Shown: one piece after another, positions 1 to 7,745 of the stretch
Layout: every line of letters begins with the position of its first letter
Position numbering within the stretch: position 1 is the stretch's first letter
Assembly: GCA_963769715.1 (NCBI GenBank)
Contig: CAVYNE010000025.1
Span: forward strand, 1-64,000
From: Palsa-504 sp963769715
Lineage (GTDB): Bacteria > Actinomycetota > Actinomycetes > Streptosporangiales > Streptosporangiaceae
Length of the DNA stretch: 64,000 nt
Direction of reading: 5' to 3'
Translations under genes and position numbers: made by a program
Notes under the pieces: model-generated
Database searches by the model: none
Seen by the model: only the letters and a program-made list of their open reading frames with translations
Told to the model about the DNA's origin: nothing

Positions 1-1482
1 TAGCTGGCGGATCCGGGTTTTCTGGGCGTCGGTGAGCTGCCCTGTGCTGTTGTTGCGGGCCTGGTCGTAGGTGTCCTGCGCGTCGCGGTGCGCGCGCAGG
101 GCGGTGTTCCAGTCGGCTTCGAGGGTGTCGGCGACGAGCCGGTTGGCGGGGTCGACGGCGAGGTAGCGGCGGCGGGCCAGGTCGGCGTGGTAGCGAGCGC
201 GTTCGACGTGGGCGGCGCGCAGCGCGTCGGTCTGGGCGGCTCGGTGTTCCAGCTCGACGGTGACGGTGAGGGCGGCTTCGATGGCAAGCGGGGTGAGGGT
301 GTCGAGGAGCAGCTGCCCGATCTGCTGGTCCAGGCCGGCGCCGGGGATGGCCTGGCAGATCCGGCGGGCGTGCTCGATGCCGTCGCGCTGGCATAGGTAG
401 GTGGGGACTTGCTGGTCGCGGCGCTGGTGGTAGCGGATAGTCATGCGCTGCCCGCAGGTCCCGCAGATGATGATGCCCTGCAGCAGCGCGGGTCCTTCGC
501 GGGGCGGCCCGGCGGTGCGGTCCTGGCCGTGCGCGGCGGCGTTGGCGGCCAGGCGGGCGCGGTTGGCGTCGTACTGGTCCAGGGTGATGTATCCGGGGTG
601 GGCGCGGGGGATGAAGGAGATCCATTCCTCCCGGGGCAGCACGGTGCGGGACAGTTTCCCGCCGGGGAGCTTGATGTCGCGGTGCCGGCCGAAGGTGAAC
701 GCGCCGGCGTACCGGGGGTTGTGCAGGATCCGCAGCACGACGTGGTGGGCCAGCGGTTTCCAGTCGATTTCGCCCTTACGGGGACCCATCCGGTGCCGCC
801 AGGGGAAGCTGAGGCCCGCGGTGTTGAACGCCTTCACGCAGGCGCTCGCTGACCCGGTTGCGGTGAAGGTGGCGAACAGGTGCGCGACAGCGCCGCGGAC
901 GGCGGTGTCGGGGTCCAGGATGACGTGCCCGGCGGCGTCGTAGACCAGGCCGACGGGCAGCGGGGTGACCAGCTCGCCGCGGCGGGCCTTGGAGATGATC
1001 CCGCCGCGCAGCCGGGCCCTGATGAAATGGAGCTCTGCCTCGGAGAGTTGCCCTTTCATGCCCAAGAGCAGGCGGTCATTGAAGTTCCGCGGGTCATATA
1101 GGCCGTCTTCGTCGCAGATCAGCGTGCCGGTCATGCCGCACAGTTCCAGCAGCTGGTGCCAGTCGGCGGAGTTGCGGGCCAGCCGGGAGCATTCCAGGCC
1201 GAGCACGATCCCGGCCCGGCCGAGGGAGACCTCGGCGACCAGCTGCTGGAATCCTTCCCGGTCGGCAGCCGATGCGCCGGACTGGCCCTGGTCGATGTCG
1301 ATCACGGTGATCTGGGCGGCGGTCCAGCCCAGCGCGATCGCCTTGCCGCGCAGGTCGTACTGGCGGATCGCGGACTCGGTGTTGTGCAGGACCTGCTTGA
1401 GGCTGGACTGGCGGACGTAGAGCAGGGCGGTCCTGGACAGGTGGGCGGCGGTCACCTTCGAGGAGGCAGTATCGGTGAGCAC
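1..1482 (-). CDS. Large serine recombinase (resolvase/invertase family), 3' end cut by the window edge
   Basis: A single open frame starts at GTG 1482 and runs off base 1; 494 codons are visible. The N-terminal resolvase domain begins LLYVRQSS, in which the serine of the Y-R-x-S signature is the expected nucleophile. Further on are the family features GQSGAS and SEAEL, then a recombinase domain (NPRYAGAF), then a zinc ribbon starting CGTCGQRM with a later Cys (YLCQRDG), then the start of a coiled coil. Large serine recombinases cut and rejoin DNA at attachment sites through a phosphoserine link. A strong ribosome site (AAAGGAG) lies 5 bases before the GTG. It is the last visible gene of a leftward run with the genes at 1515, 1933 and 2584, a grouping I recall from actinobacterial mobile elements. 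The catalytic residues look intact. Confidence 0.9.
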   Translation of the reverse strand, partial: MLTDTASSKVTAAHLSRTALLYVRQSSLKQVLHNTESAIRQYDLRGKAIALGWTAAQITVIDIDQGQSGASAADREGFQQLVAEVSLGRAGIVLGLECSRLARNSADWHQLLELCGMTGTLICDEDGLYDPRNFNDRLLLGMKGQLSEAELHFIRARLRGGIISKARRGELVTPLPVGLVYDAAGHVILDPDTAVRGAVAHLFATFTATGSASACVKAFNTAGLSFPWRHRMGPRKGEIDWKPLAHHVVLRILHNPRYAGAFTFGRHRDIKLPGGKLSRTVLPREEWISFIPRAHPGYITLDQYDANRARLAANAAAHGQDRTAGPPREGPALLQGIIICGTCGQRMTIRYHQRRDQQVPTYLCQRDGIEHARRICQAIPGAGLDQQIGQLLLDTLTPLAIEAALTVTVELEHRAAQTDALRAAHVERARYHADLARRRYLAVDPANRLVADTLEADWNTALRAHRDAQDTYDQARNNSTGQLTDAQKTRIRQL

Positions 1483-1514
1483 GGGTACTCCTTTCCCTGA
1501 GCGATTGCGGGTGG

Positions 1515-1721
1515 TCAGGTGCCGGCCAGCGCGACGGCGAGCCCGGCCAGGGCGTGGATGAGCTCGGTGGTCACCGGCCCCGGCAGCGGCACCGGCGGCC
1601 GGGCCGCCGGTGCTGGCGGCCGGGCCGCCGGTGCTGGCGGCCGCGTGATGGTGGAGGTGGATGCGCAGGTCAGGCGGGCCAGGGCCCGCCGCCAGGCGGT
1701 GACGCCCTTGCTGGTGAGCAT
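1515..1721 (-). CDS. Small Pro/Ala-rich protein of the recombinase operon
   Basis: A short frame of 68 codons from ATG 1721 ends 32 bases before the recombinase start. The same frame stays open upstream past 1793 without another ATG or GTG, so the real start may be an unusual codon further up. The middle holds a triple Pro-Ala repeat (RPPAPAARPP) that reflects a short DNA tandem repeat near 1593-1640, and the C-terminal third is a hydrophobic helix (LIHALAGLAVALAGT). I do not recognise the family. Position and orientation, between the HTH gene and the recombinase gene, suggest it is co-transcribed with them. It could be an accessory or directionality protein, but nothing in the sequence proves that. 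Confidence 0.4.
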   Translation of the reverse strand: MLTSKGVTAWRRALARLTCASTSTITRPPAPAARPPAPAARPPVPLPGPVTTELIHALAGLAVALAGT

Positions 1722-1932
1722 GCCGAGGCCGAGCGGGAACGCGGTGGCGCGTGCGTGCAGGGCGGCATGACGCAGTTGCTCGTAGCGGGCATCTAGCCCG
1801 CTGCCGGGAACATGAGCCTGGCCGGCATCCCGGCCCGGGGGTGACGGGCCTGGTTCAGCAGCCGCATGGCCAGGTGAAGGTCGCAGGGACGGGGACGGGT
1901 TCTCCTCCTTCCCGCATTCGGGGGCGGGCAGG

Positions 1933-2409
1933 TCAGCGGCTTTTGGAGTGCTCCCGGCGGCGGGCTAGCGCTCGCTCGATGGAGCGGGGGTGCACGCGCA
2001 CGCCGAACTCCGCGGCGATGGGATCGGCCAGCCCGGCCGGCTTCAGTGCCGGATCGGCGGCCAGCTGCTGCTCGGCCCAGGTGAGGATCTGCCCGGTGAG
2101 CTTGTGGCCGCCGCGGGGTCCGGGCTTGGCCGGCACCAGCCCGTCCAGCCCGGACTCCGCCAGGGCGGCAGCGGCCTGGTAGTACGACGGCCGGGAGTAC
2201 CCGAACGCGGCCGCGGTCGCGGTGACCGGCGCGCCGTCCACCGTGACGCGGCGCACCATCTCGTATTTGACCTGCACGGCGTCGCGGGCGTCGAAGAAGT
2301 CCGCGGAAAGGAATGCCTCGTCGGTGACCTGCCCGGGGCGGGGGTTCAGGCACCGTGACTCGCGCAGCGCCGTCACCTTCGGGTCCTCCGATGGTCCTCG
2401 CGGGGTCAT
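1933..2409 (-). CDS. Helix-turn-helix protein of the recombinase operon
   Basis: 158 codons from ATG 2409, preceded by a good ribosome site (GGGAGG, 5 bases upstream). The middle reads as a homeodomain-like helix-turn-helix: TATAAAFGYSRPSYYQA, in which TAAAFGYS..SYY corresponds to the turn and recognition helix. A second HTH-like block follows (DPIAAEFGVRVHPRSIERAL). Two tandem HTH units are characteristic of transposase-type DNA-binding subunits. The gene lies upstream of a small gene and a serine recombinase gene on the same strand and downstream of a DUF5372 gene, so it probably provides DNA recognition or regulation for this element. It is not a complete transposase, since no catalytic domain follows. 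Confidence 0.7.
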   Translation of the reverse strand: MTPRGPSEDPKVTALRESRCLNPRPGQVTDEAFLSADFFDARDAVQVKYEMVRRVTVDGAPVTATAAAFGYSRPSYYQAAAALAESGLDGLVPAKPGPRGGHKLTGQILTWAEQQLAADPALKPAGLADPIAAEFGVRVHPRSIERALARRREHSKSR

Positions 2410-2432
2410 GCCGCCTCCCGGCCGATAGAGTC

Positions 2433-2581
2433 GTCAGGAAGATTTTGCCGGTACTACGTGACCATTTCGCTGCGACACGCCGCAGAACTTCGAAGAATGC
2501 CAGGAAATTAGCTGGAACGGTACGCCAGACCCGACCTGACGGCATGGATCCAGGAAAGGTATCCGGCGTAATCTTCCTGAC
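2433..2581. repeat. 149-bp interval bounded by 19-bp inverted repeats
   Basis: GTCAGGAAGATTTTGCCGG at 2433-2451 is matched in inverse orientation at 2563-2581, with 17 of 19 positions identical. A third, weaker inverse copy (CGGCGTAATCTGCCTGAC) lies at 2587-2604 and overlaps the end of the DUF5372 gene. The interval contains no convincing gene and sits directly upstream of the HTH gene. It may be recombinase or transposase binding sites, the ends of a small non-autonomous element, or a regulatory region. Confidence 0.55.
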
Positions 2582-2583
2582 GT

Positions 2584-2862
2584 TCACGGCGTAATCTGCC
2601 TGACGGCCTCGTCACTGCCTGGCTGGGACCGCAGCCGGCCGATCAGGTTAGCCAGCGCCAGCAGGCCATCGATGGTGAACGGGCAGCGGCCATCGGCGAT
2701 CACCGCGAACAGATCGGCGGGCGCGACATCGGTCCACCCGGCAGGCAGCGAGAACAGCACGCCATTCTCGTCATGCAGATGGACCCGGTCCTCACCCCAG
2801 TTCTGGCGGTACGCGACGAACTCGAAGTCCCGGCCGTAACAAGGGTGGAACGGGTGCGTCAC
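2584..2862 (-). CDS. DUF5372 family protein
   Basis: 92 codons from GTG 2862. The protein starts THPFHPCYGRDFEFV and continues RQNWGEDRVHLHDENG, LFSLPAGWTDV and DGRCPF. I recall this pattern from the DUF5372 family, small actinobacterial proteins of unknown function that often lie in mobile elements beside HTH and recombinase genes. Length and motifs look complete. It is the first gene of the leftward set that continues with the HTH gene (1933), the small gene (1515) and the recombinase (1). Its start abuts a degraded transposase on the other strand (2910-3167), so its original promoter may have been replaced. Confidence 0.65.
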   Translation of the reverse strand: MTHPFHPCYGRDFEFVAYRQNWGEDRVHLHDENGVLFSLPAGWTDVAPADLFAVIADGRCPFTIDGLLALANLIGRLRSQPGSDEAVRQITP

Positions 2863-2909
2863 CCGGACGCGTCGGTACCGATCATCCGGACAGGGTGCCG
2901 TTGACGATG

Positions 2910-3167
2910 TGGTCCAACGCCTATGCGGAAAGGTTCGTGCTCACAGCCCGGACCGAGGTCACTGACCGGATGCTGATCTTCGGCCAGCGGCATCTGCGGA
3001 CGATCCTGGCCCAGTACGCGGCCCACTACAACGGACGGCGGCCCCATCGCAGCCTCCAGCTCCACCCGCCCCGGCCCGACCACCCTGTCGCCGACCTCTC
3101 CCAGGAGCGGATCAAGCGCTGGCCTGTCCTCGGCGGCCTCATCTACGAATATGAGCGGGCCGCATAG
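2910..3167 (+). pseudogene. 3' fragment of an integrase-core (DDE/rve) transposase
   Basis: Only the C-terminal piece of an rve-type transposase remains. It runs from SNAYAERFVLTARTEV through RMLIFGQRHLRTIL and HYNGRRPHRSL to the terminal GGLIYEYERAA. The E-R-F and N-G-R-R-P-H-R-S motifs are the usual end of the catalytic core; the upstream DDE part is absent. The part from 2970 onward is duplicated at 7540-7737. It is a dead fragment interrupted by the insertion history of this locus. Confidence 0.8.
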
Positions 3168-3536
3168 AAGCCCAGGTCAAGACCAGTGGCAGAGTTCTGG
3201 AACCCCACAGGGCGCACCTGTGCGGCGCCGCCCCCATCCCGGCATCCTCAGGCAAGACCATCCGCCGCCGGCTCAACCCGGGCGGTGACCGCCAGGCCAA
3301 CCATGCCCTATGGCGGATCGTGTTCACCCGCCTGGGCTCGGACCCGGCGACCCGCGCCTACGCCGAACGGCGTACGGCCGAAGGGAAATCCAAGAAGGAA
3401 ATCATCCGCTGCCTGAAGCGGTACGTCGCCCGCGAGGTCTATCCCCACCTCCGCGTCGGCTAGCACGCACTCCCGGGGGCGGCCTGGCCCGCTAATCGGC
3501 TGCCGCACCTGCTGGCCTGCGAACGATCCGCCGGCC
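2970..3536. repeat. 567-bp direct repeat, copy 1 (left flank of the IS21-like element)
   Basis: Bases 2970-3536 recur at 7540-8106 at a constant offset of 4570. I count four mismatches, all in the first 150 bases (3019, two in 3057-3058, and 3116), after which the copies are identical. Copy 1 ends exactly where the IS21-like element begins. It contains the ends of the rve and IS110 transposase remnants. Confidence 0.9.
3176..3463 (+). pseudogene. 3' fragment of an IS110-family transposase (copy 1)
   Basis: In the frame that ends at TAG 3461 the translation reads HLCGAAPIPASSGKT, GGDRQANHALWRIV, RRTAEGKSKKEIIRCLKR and YVAREVY. This is the C-terminal Transposase_20 part of IS110/IS1111 transposases. 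The N-terminal DEDD nuclease domain is missing. The fragment is repeated without a visible change at 7746-8033. Confidence 0.8.
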
Positions 3537-3639
3537 TGTCAAGGGACATCGGGACTTCCCTGTGGGCGGACAGCTGATCTCCTTGCGGGTGGACAGGTTA
3601 TGTCCGTGCTTGCGGTCAGCTGATCTCCTGGCGGGCTGG

Positions 3640-4434
3640 TCAGGTCAGCGGGATCACCCCTTTTCCTGTGGTGGCTTCGGCGAGTCGCAGGCTGGTTCCT
3701 TCGGTGGTGACCAGGTGGGCGTGGTGCAGGAGCCGGTCGACGGTCGCGGTGGCCAGGGTTTTGGGCATGATGGTGTCGAATCCGCTGGGGTGCAGGTTCG
3801 AGGTGACGATGACGGAGCGGCGCTCGTAGGCGGCGTCGATGAGCCGGTAGAAGGCCTCGCCGGCGGCCTGCCCGGCGGGGAGCATGCCGATGTCGTCGAT
3901 GACGATGAGGTCGCACCGGGTGATCTTCGTGATGGCCCTGGCGGTGGTGCCGTCGACGGCGGCGCGGCCGAGCGCGGCGGTGAGCGTTTCGAGGGTGAAC
4001 CAGGCGACCCGCATCCCGGTGTCGATGGCCTTGTGCGCGAGGGCCTCGGCGAAGTGCGATTTCCCGGTGCCCGAAGGGCCGGCGACAGCGAGGTTCTCGG
4101 CGCGGGTGACCCATTCCAGGGTCATCAGGGCGTGCTGGGCGGGCAGCGGGATGGAGGAGTCAGCTTCGCGCCAGGACGCGAAGGTCTTCCCGGCGGGCAG
4201 GCCGGCGGCCTTGCGGCGGATGCGGCGTCCGGCTTCGTCGCGGCCGCGGACTTCTTCCTCGAGCAGGATGCGGATGACCTCGGCGGGGTCCCACCGTTGG
4301 GCGCGGGCGGTGGCGAGCACGTCGGGTGCGGCTTTGCGCAGGTAGGGCAGCCGCATCCGGCGCAGCAGGGCGTCGAGCTGGTCAGGGACCGGCGGCGGGG
4401 CCGGCGCGATAGTGCCGAGGGTGGTGGCGGTCAC
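3640..4434 (-). CDS. istB: IS21-type transposition helper ATPase IstB
   Basis: 264 codons from GTG 4434. The AAA+ core is clear: Walker A GPSGTGKS, Walker B LIVIDDIG and the sensor-type SVIVTSNLHPSGF, preceded by the IstB-like N-terminal helices (LRRMRLPYLRKAAPDVL). IstB binds DNA and ATP and directs the IstA transposase to its target. The start codon overlaps the stop of the upstream coiled-coil gene (GTGA), so translation is probably coupled. Length and motifs are those of a functional protein. It is the last gene of the IS21-like operon. Confidence 0.93.
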   Translation of the reverse strand: MTATTLGTIAPAPPPVPDQLDALLRRMRLPYLRKAAPDVLATARAQRWDPAEVIRILLEEEVRGRDEAGRRIRRKAAGLPAGKTFASWREADSSIPLPAQHALMTLEWVTRAENLAVAGPSGTGKSHFAEALAHKAIDTGMRVAWFTLETLTAALGRAAVDGTTARAITKITRCDLIVIDDIGMLPAGQAAGEAFYRLIDAAYERRSVIVTSNLHPSGFDTIMPKTLATATVDRLLHHAHLVTTEGTSLRLAEATTGKGVIPLT

Positions 4435-5360
4435 GGCTGGCCGTCCTTCCCGCCGGCGGCCCGGGGCAGCTTGCCGCTGCCGTTGCTGCTGGCGGGTGCG
4501 GTGAGGGCGGTGGTGAGGTGCCGGCGGTCGGCGCGTTCGGCGTCGAGCAGCTGCTCGGCGCGTTCGGCGCGGGCGCGTTCGGCAGCGGTGAGCGCCGTGA
4601 TGGCGTCGAGCTGGGCCTGGTGCTGCTCACGCAGGGTGCCGCGTTCGCGTCCGGCGTCGGCGCGGACGCGGTCTGCCTCGGCGCGGGCGTCGGTCTCGGC
4701 CTGGCGGGCGCGGATGGTCTCGGCGTCGGCGCGGCGGGCGGCCCCGGCCGCGTCGTCGCGTTCGCGGGCGCACCGGGCGGTCTCGGCCTGGGCGGCGCTT
4801 ACCTGCCCGGCTGCCTCGGCCTGCGCTGCGGCGATCTGCGCGGCGGCGTCGCTGCGGGCCTGGTCGAGCGCTGCCTGGGCGGCCTGGGTTGCGGCGCGGG
4901 CGGCTGCCCCGGCGGCCTGGGCGGCGCGGGCGTCCTCGCGGGCGGCGTCCAGGGCTTCGGCCAGGGCCTGGGTCTCGGCTGCGGCTTCGGCGGCGCGGGC
5001 CTCGGCGGTCACGGCGGCTGCCTCGGCGCGGCGCCGCGCGGCCTCGGCCTCGGCGATCTGGGCACGGACCCGGGCTGGGTCGAGGCTGGCGGCCTGCTCG
5101 CGGGCTGCCCGGGTGAGCGCCGCGGCCTGGCGGATCACGGCGTCCAGGGCGGTCAGCGGGTCAGCGGGGCTGTCCGCGGGGACTGCGGCCGGGGCGGGGA
5201 CGCGGGCGTCGTTGTGGTAGCGGCGGGCGCACTCGCTGCCGCAGAACTGCCGTGCCCGGCCGCGGTCCTGGCCGGGCAGGATGTTCCCGCAGCCAGGCCG
5301 CTTGCAGATGGCCGCCGCTGCCGCGCCGGGCACCTGCCCGGCGGGGGGATTGCTGGTCAT
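4431..5360 (-). CDS. Zinc-finger/coiled-coil protein inside the IS21-like element
   Basis: 309 codons from ATG 5360, chosen because GGAAGG lies 7 bases upstream. An earlier in-frame ATG at 5399 lies inside a strong hairpin and lacks a ribosome site. The N-terminus has four spaced cysteines (C19, C24, C40, C44) in CKRPGC and QFCGSEC, like a treble-clef zinc finger. Residues about 70-270 form a very long Ala/Glu/Arg-rich helix (repeats such as AEAEAARRRAEAAAV), an evident coiled coil. The Ser/Gly-rich tail ends in GGKDGQP. It lies between istA and istB, overlapping the istB start. I do not recognise the family. A DNA-binding or scaffolding accessory to transposition is an inference from its position. 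Confidence 0.75.
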   Translation of the reverse strand: MTSNPPAGQVPGAAAAAICKRPGCGNILPGQDRGRARQFCGSECARRYHNDARVPAPAAVPADSPADPLTALDAVIRQAAALTRAAREQAASLDPARVRAQIAEAEAARRRAEAAAVTAEARAAEAAAETQALAEALDAAREDARAAQAAGAAARAATQAAQAALDQARSDAAAQIAAAQAEAAGQVSAAQAETARCARERDDAAGAARRADAETIRARQAETDARAEADRVRADAGRERGTLREQHQAQLDAITALTAAERARAERAEQLLDAERADRRHLTTALTAPASSNGSGKLPRAAGGKDGQP

Positions 5361-5380
5361 GACGGTACCTTCCGGTATCA

Positions 5381-5435
5381 GCCGCTGCTTTCTTTTCATT
5401 TCTGATCAGAGGAGAAATGAAAAGAAAGCAGCGGC
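5381..5435. promoter_or_regulatory. Perfect 23-bp inverted repeat (hairpin) inside the IS21-like operon
   Basis: Bases 5381-5403 (GCCGCTGCTTTC...) are the exact reverse complement of 5413-5435, with a 9-base loop. In the minus-strand transcript it lies between the 95-codon gene and the coiled-coil gene, just upstream of the latter's ribosome site. The stem is A/T-rich in the middle and lacks a clear U-tract. It could attenuate transcription, stabilise a processed mRNA end, or bind a protein. Confidence 0.75.
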
Positions 5436-5504
5436 GAAGGGTGATCGGGGGGATAGGGTTCCTGGCAGGCCCGGCGGGGCGGGCCGGCCAGGAACGGGGG
5501 TATC

Positions 5505-5792
5505 TCAGGAAGAGCCCGCGGCCGTCCCGGCCGCGGTCGCGGCACGCTGCAGCAAGTACAAGGTGCAGCCGGCCGAGTCAGTGAGCAGGCTGGCGTCGCA
5601 TCCCGGGCGCACGCTGCCGCGCCGGTCCCGGTAGAAGGCTTCCAGCAGGGCCAGGGTCCCGGGCGTGCGCAGGAACTCATCGACGTCGGTGAGCACGCTG
5701 ATCAGGCCCGTCATGGTGCCCGCGGCGACAGTCACGGTATCTTCGGGGCCGTCGTCCGGGCCGGCGCAGACGGCGCCGCCAGGGCCGTTCAC
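5505..5792 (-). CDS. Small accessory protein of the IS21-like element
   Basis: 95 codons from GTG 5792, overlapping the istA stop (GTGA), which suggests translational coupling. The sequence contains TMTGLISVLTDVDEFLRTPG, ALLEAFYRDRRG and two cysteines (PGCDASLL and SAGCTLYLL). It is acidic at the N-terminus with amphipathic helices after residue 25. No signal peptide or membrane segment is evident. I do not recognise the family. It lies between istA and a strong hairpin inside the transposon, so a role in transposition or its control is likely but unproven. Confidence 0.65.
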   Translation of the reverse strand: MNGPGGAVCAGPDDGPEDTVTVAAGTMTGLISVLTDVDEFLRTPGTLALLEAFYRDRRGSVRPGCDASLLTDSAGCTLYLLQRAATAAGTAAGSS

Positions 5793-7366
5793 CGTGCCTG
5801 CCCGGGGTCGCTGGCGCCGAACCCGGCCCAGGCCGAGGTGCCGGGCTGGGCGGAGTACGCCTCGTCGGCGGCTGCCGCCAGCCCGCCGGCCTGCCCGGCA
5901 GCCTGGTAGCCGACGATGGACAGCAGGTCACCGTCGCCGAACCGGCCGGCCATGGCCGCGGTGCCCAGCGCGGCGTCGACGGCGGCTGTCCCGGCCAGCG
6001 CGGCCAGCTCGACCGCCTCAGCCATCTTCGCGCGGACCCGCGATGCGCCCGCTGCGGCGGCCTCGGTCAGCCAGGCCCGGGCCCCGTCGCCGATCGCCAG
6101 GAACGCCGCCTCCTCCGCCGTGACCGGCCTGGGCTGCGGCGGCCGCGGGGTCCCGTCGGGCTGCTGCGGATGGTCCGGGTAGTGGGCCAGGTTGATCCGC
6201 GGGTTCCCCGGCACCGACAGGCGATGCCGGGCGACCTCGGCCAGGCCCGGCGGCCCGTCGCCGGCCCAGGCCGGGCGCAGCGGCAGCGCCGCCAGGTCCG
6301 CGACCGCGACCAGCTCATCCCCGTCCGCGCGGACCCACACCTCCGCGCCCACCAGGCCCGGCGGGACCGAGTACCGCACGCTGCCGAACCGGATCGTCTG
6401 GTCGGTGTTCACCACCCGGGTGGTGCCGAGCGCGGCGGTATGCGGCACCTCCGGCACCGGGTGCAGCCGGGCCCGCTCGATCTCCAGGCGCTCCGCGGGA
6501 ACCGCGCACGTCTCCCGGTGCACCCGCCCGTTCACCACCGCGCAGAACTCCTCGCACGCCCGCGCCAGCTCACCGAAGCTCCCGTAGCCTTCCAGCAGGT
6601 TCGCCTCCGCCGGGACCAGGTCGGCCTTGGCGACCCGGACCGTCGCCTCCGACCCGCCCTTGGTCTCCGGGTCATAGGGGACGCACGTATGCACAGTCAT
6701 CCCGTAATGCCTGCCCACCGCCACGATCTCCGGATGCCGGACCGGCACCCCGGCGACATGCTCGACGGTGACCGTCTTCTCGTTATCAGTCAGCGCATAC
6801 ACCGGCACCCCGCCGATCCGCCGCAGCATCACGTCCAGGCACGCGATCAGCGTCGGCAGCGTCCGGTCCCACACGGGCAGCACCACCCGGAACCGCGACC
6901 ACGCCAGCCACGCGCAGAACAGCAGCGTCCCCCGCGGCACCCCGTCCGGCCCCGGCACCAGCGGGCCCTTGCCCCAGTCCCACTGCAGCCACAGCCCCGG
7001 CTCAGTGATCCACGGCCGGTACGTCCTGCGGTGACCGGCCCGCCACCGGGCCTTCGCCGCTGCCACCGCCCGCCGCGTGGTCCGCTCGTTCCCGGTGAAC
7101 CCCATCGCGGCCAGCCGCTCATGCACGATGTCGGCCCGCACCTTGCCCTCGGACCGGTCCACCCACGCCTCGATCTTGCCCAGGAACGGGTCGATCATCT
7201 TGGGCCGCCCCGCCGGCTCGCTCACCGGCCGGCCCAGATCCCTGGCCAGCGCATACCTGCGCACCGTCTTCGGATCCGCCTTGCACAGCGGCGCCGCCGA
7301 ATGCGCGACGCCAGTCGCATCAAACGCCTCGAGAATTTCCATGATCTCCCTGTCAGACTTCTTCAC
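5789..7366 (-). CDS. istA: IS21-type transposase IstA
   Basis: 525 codons from ATG 7366. An N-terminal HTH (MEILEAFDATG...KADPKTVRRY) is followed by a second DNA-binding region and the rve/DDE core. The visible acidic residues are the Asp of QWDWGKG, the Asp of LTDNEKT and the Glu of KGGSEATVR, consistent with DDE. A beta-barrel-like Mu C-terminal segment follows (IRFGSVRYSVPP), then an Ala-rich tail longer than in many IstA proteins. IstA cuts the element ends and joins them to the target with the help of IstB. It is the first gene of the four-gene operon; the element's right end lies at 7367-7540. The gene looks intact. Confidence 0.92.
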   Translation of the reverse strand: MKKSDREIMEILEAFDATGVAHSAAPLCKADPKTVRRYALARDLGRPVSEPAGRPKMIDPFLGKIEAWVDRSEGKVRADIVHERLAAMGFTGNERTTRRAVAAAKARWRAGHRRTYRPWITEPGLWLQWDWGKGPLVPGPDGVPRGTLLFCAWLAWSRFRVVLPVWDRTLPTLIACLDVMLRRIGGVPVYALTDNEKTVTVEHVAGVPVRHPEIVAVGRHYGMTVHTCVPYDPETKGGSEATVRVAKADLVPAEANLLEGYGSFGELARACEEFCAVVNGRVHRETCAVPAERLEIERARLHPVPEVPHTAALGTTRVVNTDQTIRFGSVRYSVPPGLVGAEVWVRADGDELVAVADLAALPLRPAWAGDGPPGLAEVARHRLSVPGNPRINLAHYPDHPQQPDGTPRPPQPRPVTAEEAAFLAIGDGARAWLTEAAAAGASRVRAKMAEAVELAALAGTAAVDAALGTAAMAGRFGDGDLLSIVGYQAAGQAGGLAAAADEAYSAQPGTSAWAGFGASDPGQAR

Positions 7367-7540
7367 GGCCCCTCCGGGCCCGTCGGCTGGTGTGTCATCA
7401 CAGCCACCGAGCCAACTCCCGGAGGGACCCCAGGTGCCGAACCGACACGTAACGGTCTTGTCCGGATAAAGGGAGATCAGATGTCCGCCGGACGGGAACC
7501 GTCATGTCCGTCTACAGGGATCTTGGCGTGTCCGCTGACA

Positions 7541-7737
7541 TGCTGATCTTCGGCCAGCGGCATCTGCGGACGATCCTGGCCCAGTACGAGGCCCACTACA
7601 ACGGACGGCGGCCCCATCGCAGCCTCTTGCTCCACCCGCCCCGGCCCGACCACCCTGTCGCCGACCTCTCCCAGGAGCGGATCAAACGCTGGCCTGTCCT
7701 CGGCGGCCTCATCTACGAATATGAGCGGGCCGCATAG
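7541..7737 (+). pseudogene. rve transposase 3' fragment (copy 2)
   Basis: Same C-terminal fragment as at 2971-3167, with a Glu for Ala change (AQYEAHYNG) and SLLLHPP instead of SLQLHPP. It starts abruptly at the IS21 right end, so it is not expressible as a transposase. Confidence 0.8.
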
Positions 7738-7745
7738 AAGCCCAG

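Larger units (their letters stand above)
3537..7540 (-). mobile_element. IS21-like element, about 4.0 kb, with two accessory genes
   Basis: The outer ends are inverted. The left end starts TGTCAAGGGACA and reaches TCCCTG and GGCGGAC within 35 bases; the right end read inward starts TGTCAGCGGACA and shows the same blocks at the same spacing. Further GGACA and CTGATCTCC repeats lie inside both ends, as is usual for IS21. Inside, all on the minus strand, are istA, a 95-codon gene, a hairpin, a zinc-finger/coiled-coil gene and istB. Typical IS21 elements are about 2-2.5 kb and carry only istA and istB. No short target duplication is visible; instead a 567-bp repeat flanks the element. Confidence 0.8.

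Noticed and set aside
3562..7546. Long plus-strand frames across the IS21-like element
   Set aside because: They mirror istB, the coiled-coil gene and istA on the minus strand and show only repetitive Arg/Ala/Gly sequence.
3531..7546. Short target duplication of the IS21-like element
   Set aside because: The bases left (CCGGCC) and right (TGCTGA) of the element do not match; only the 567-bp repeat is shared.
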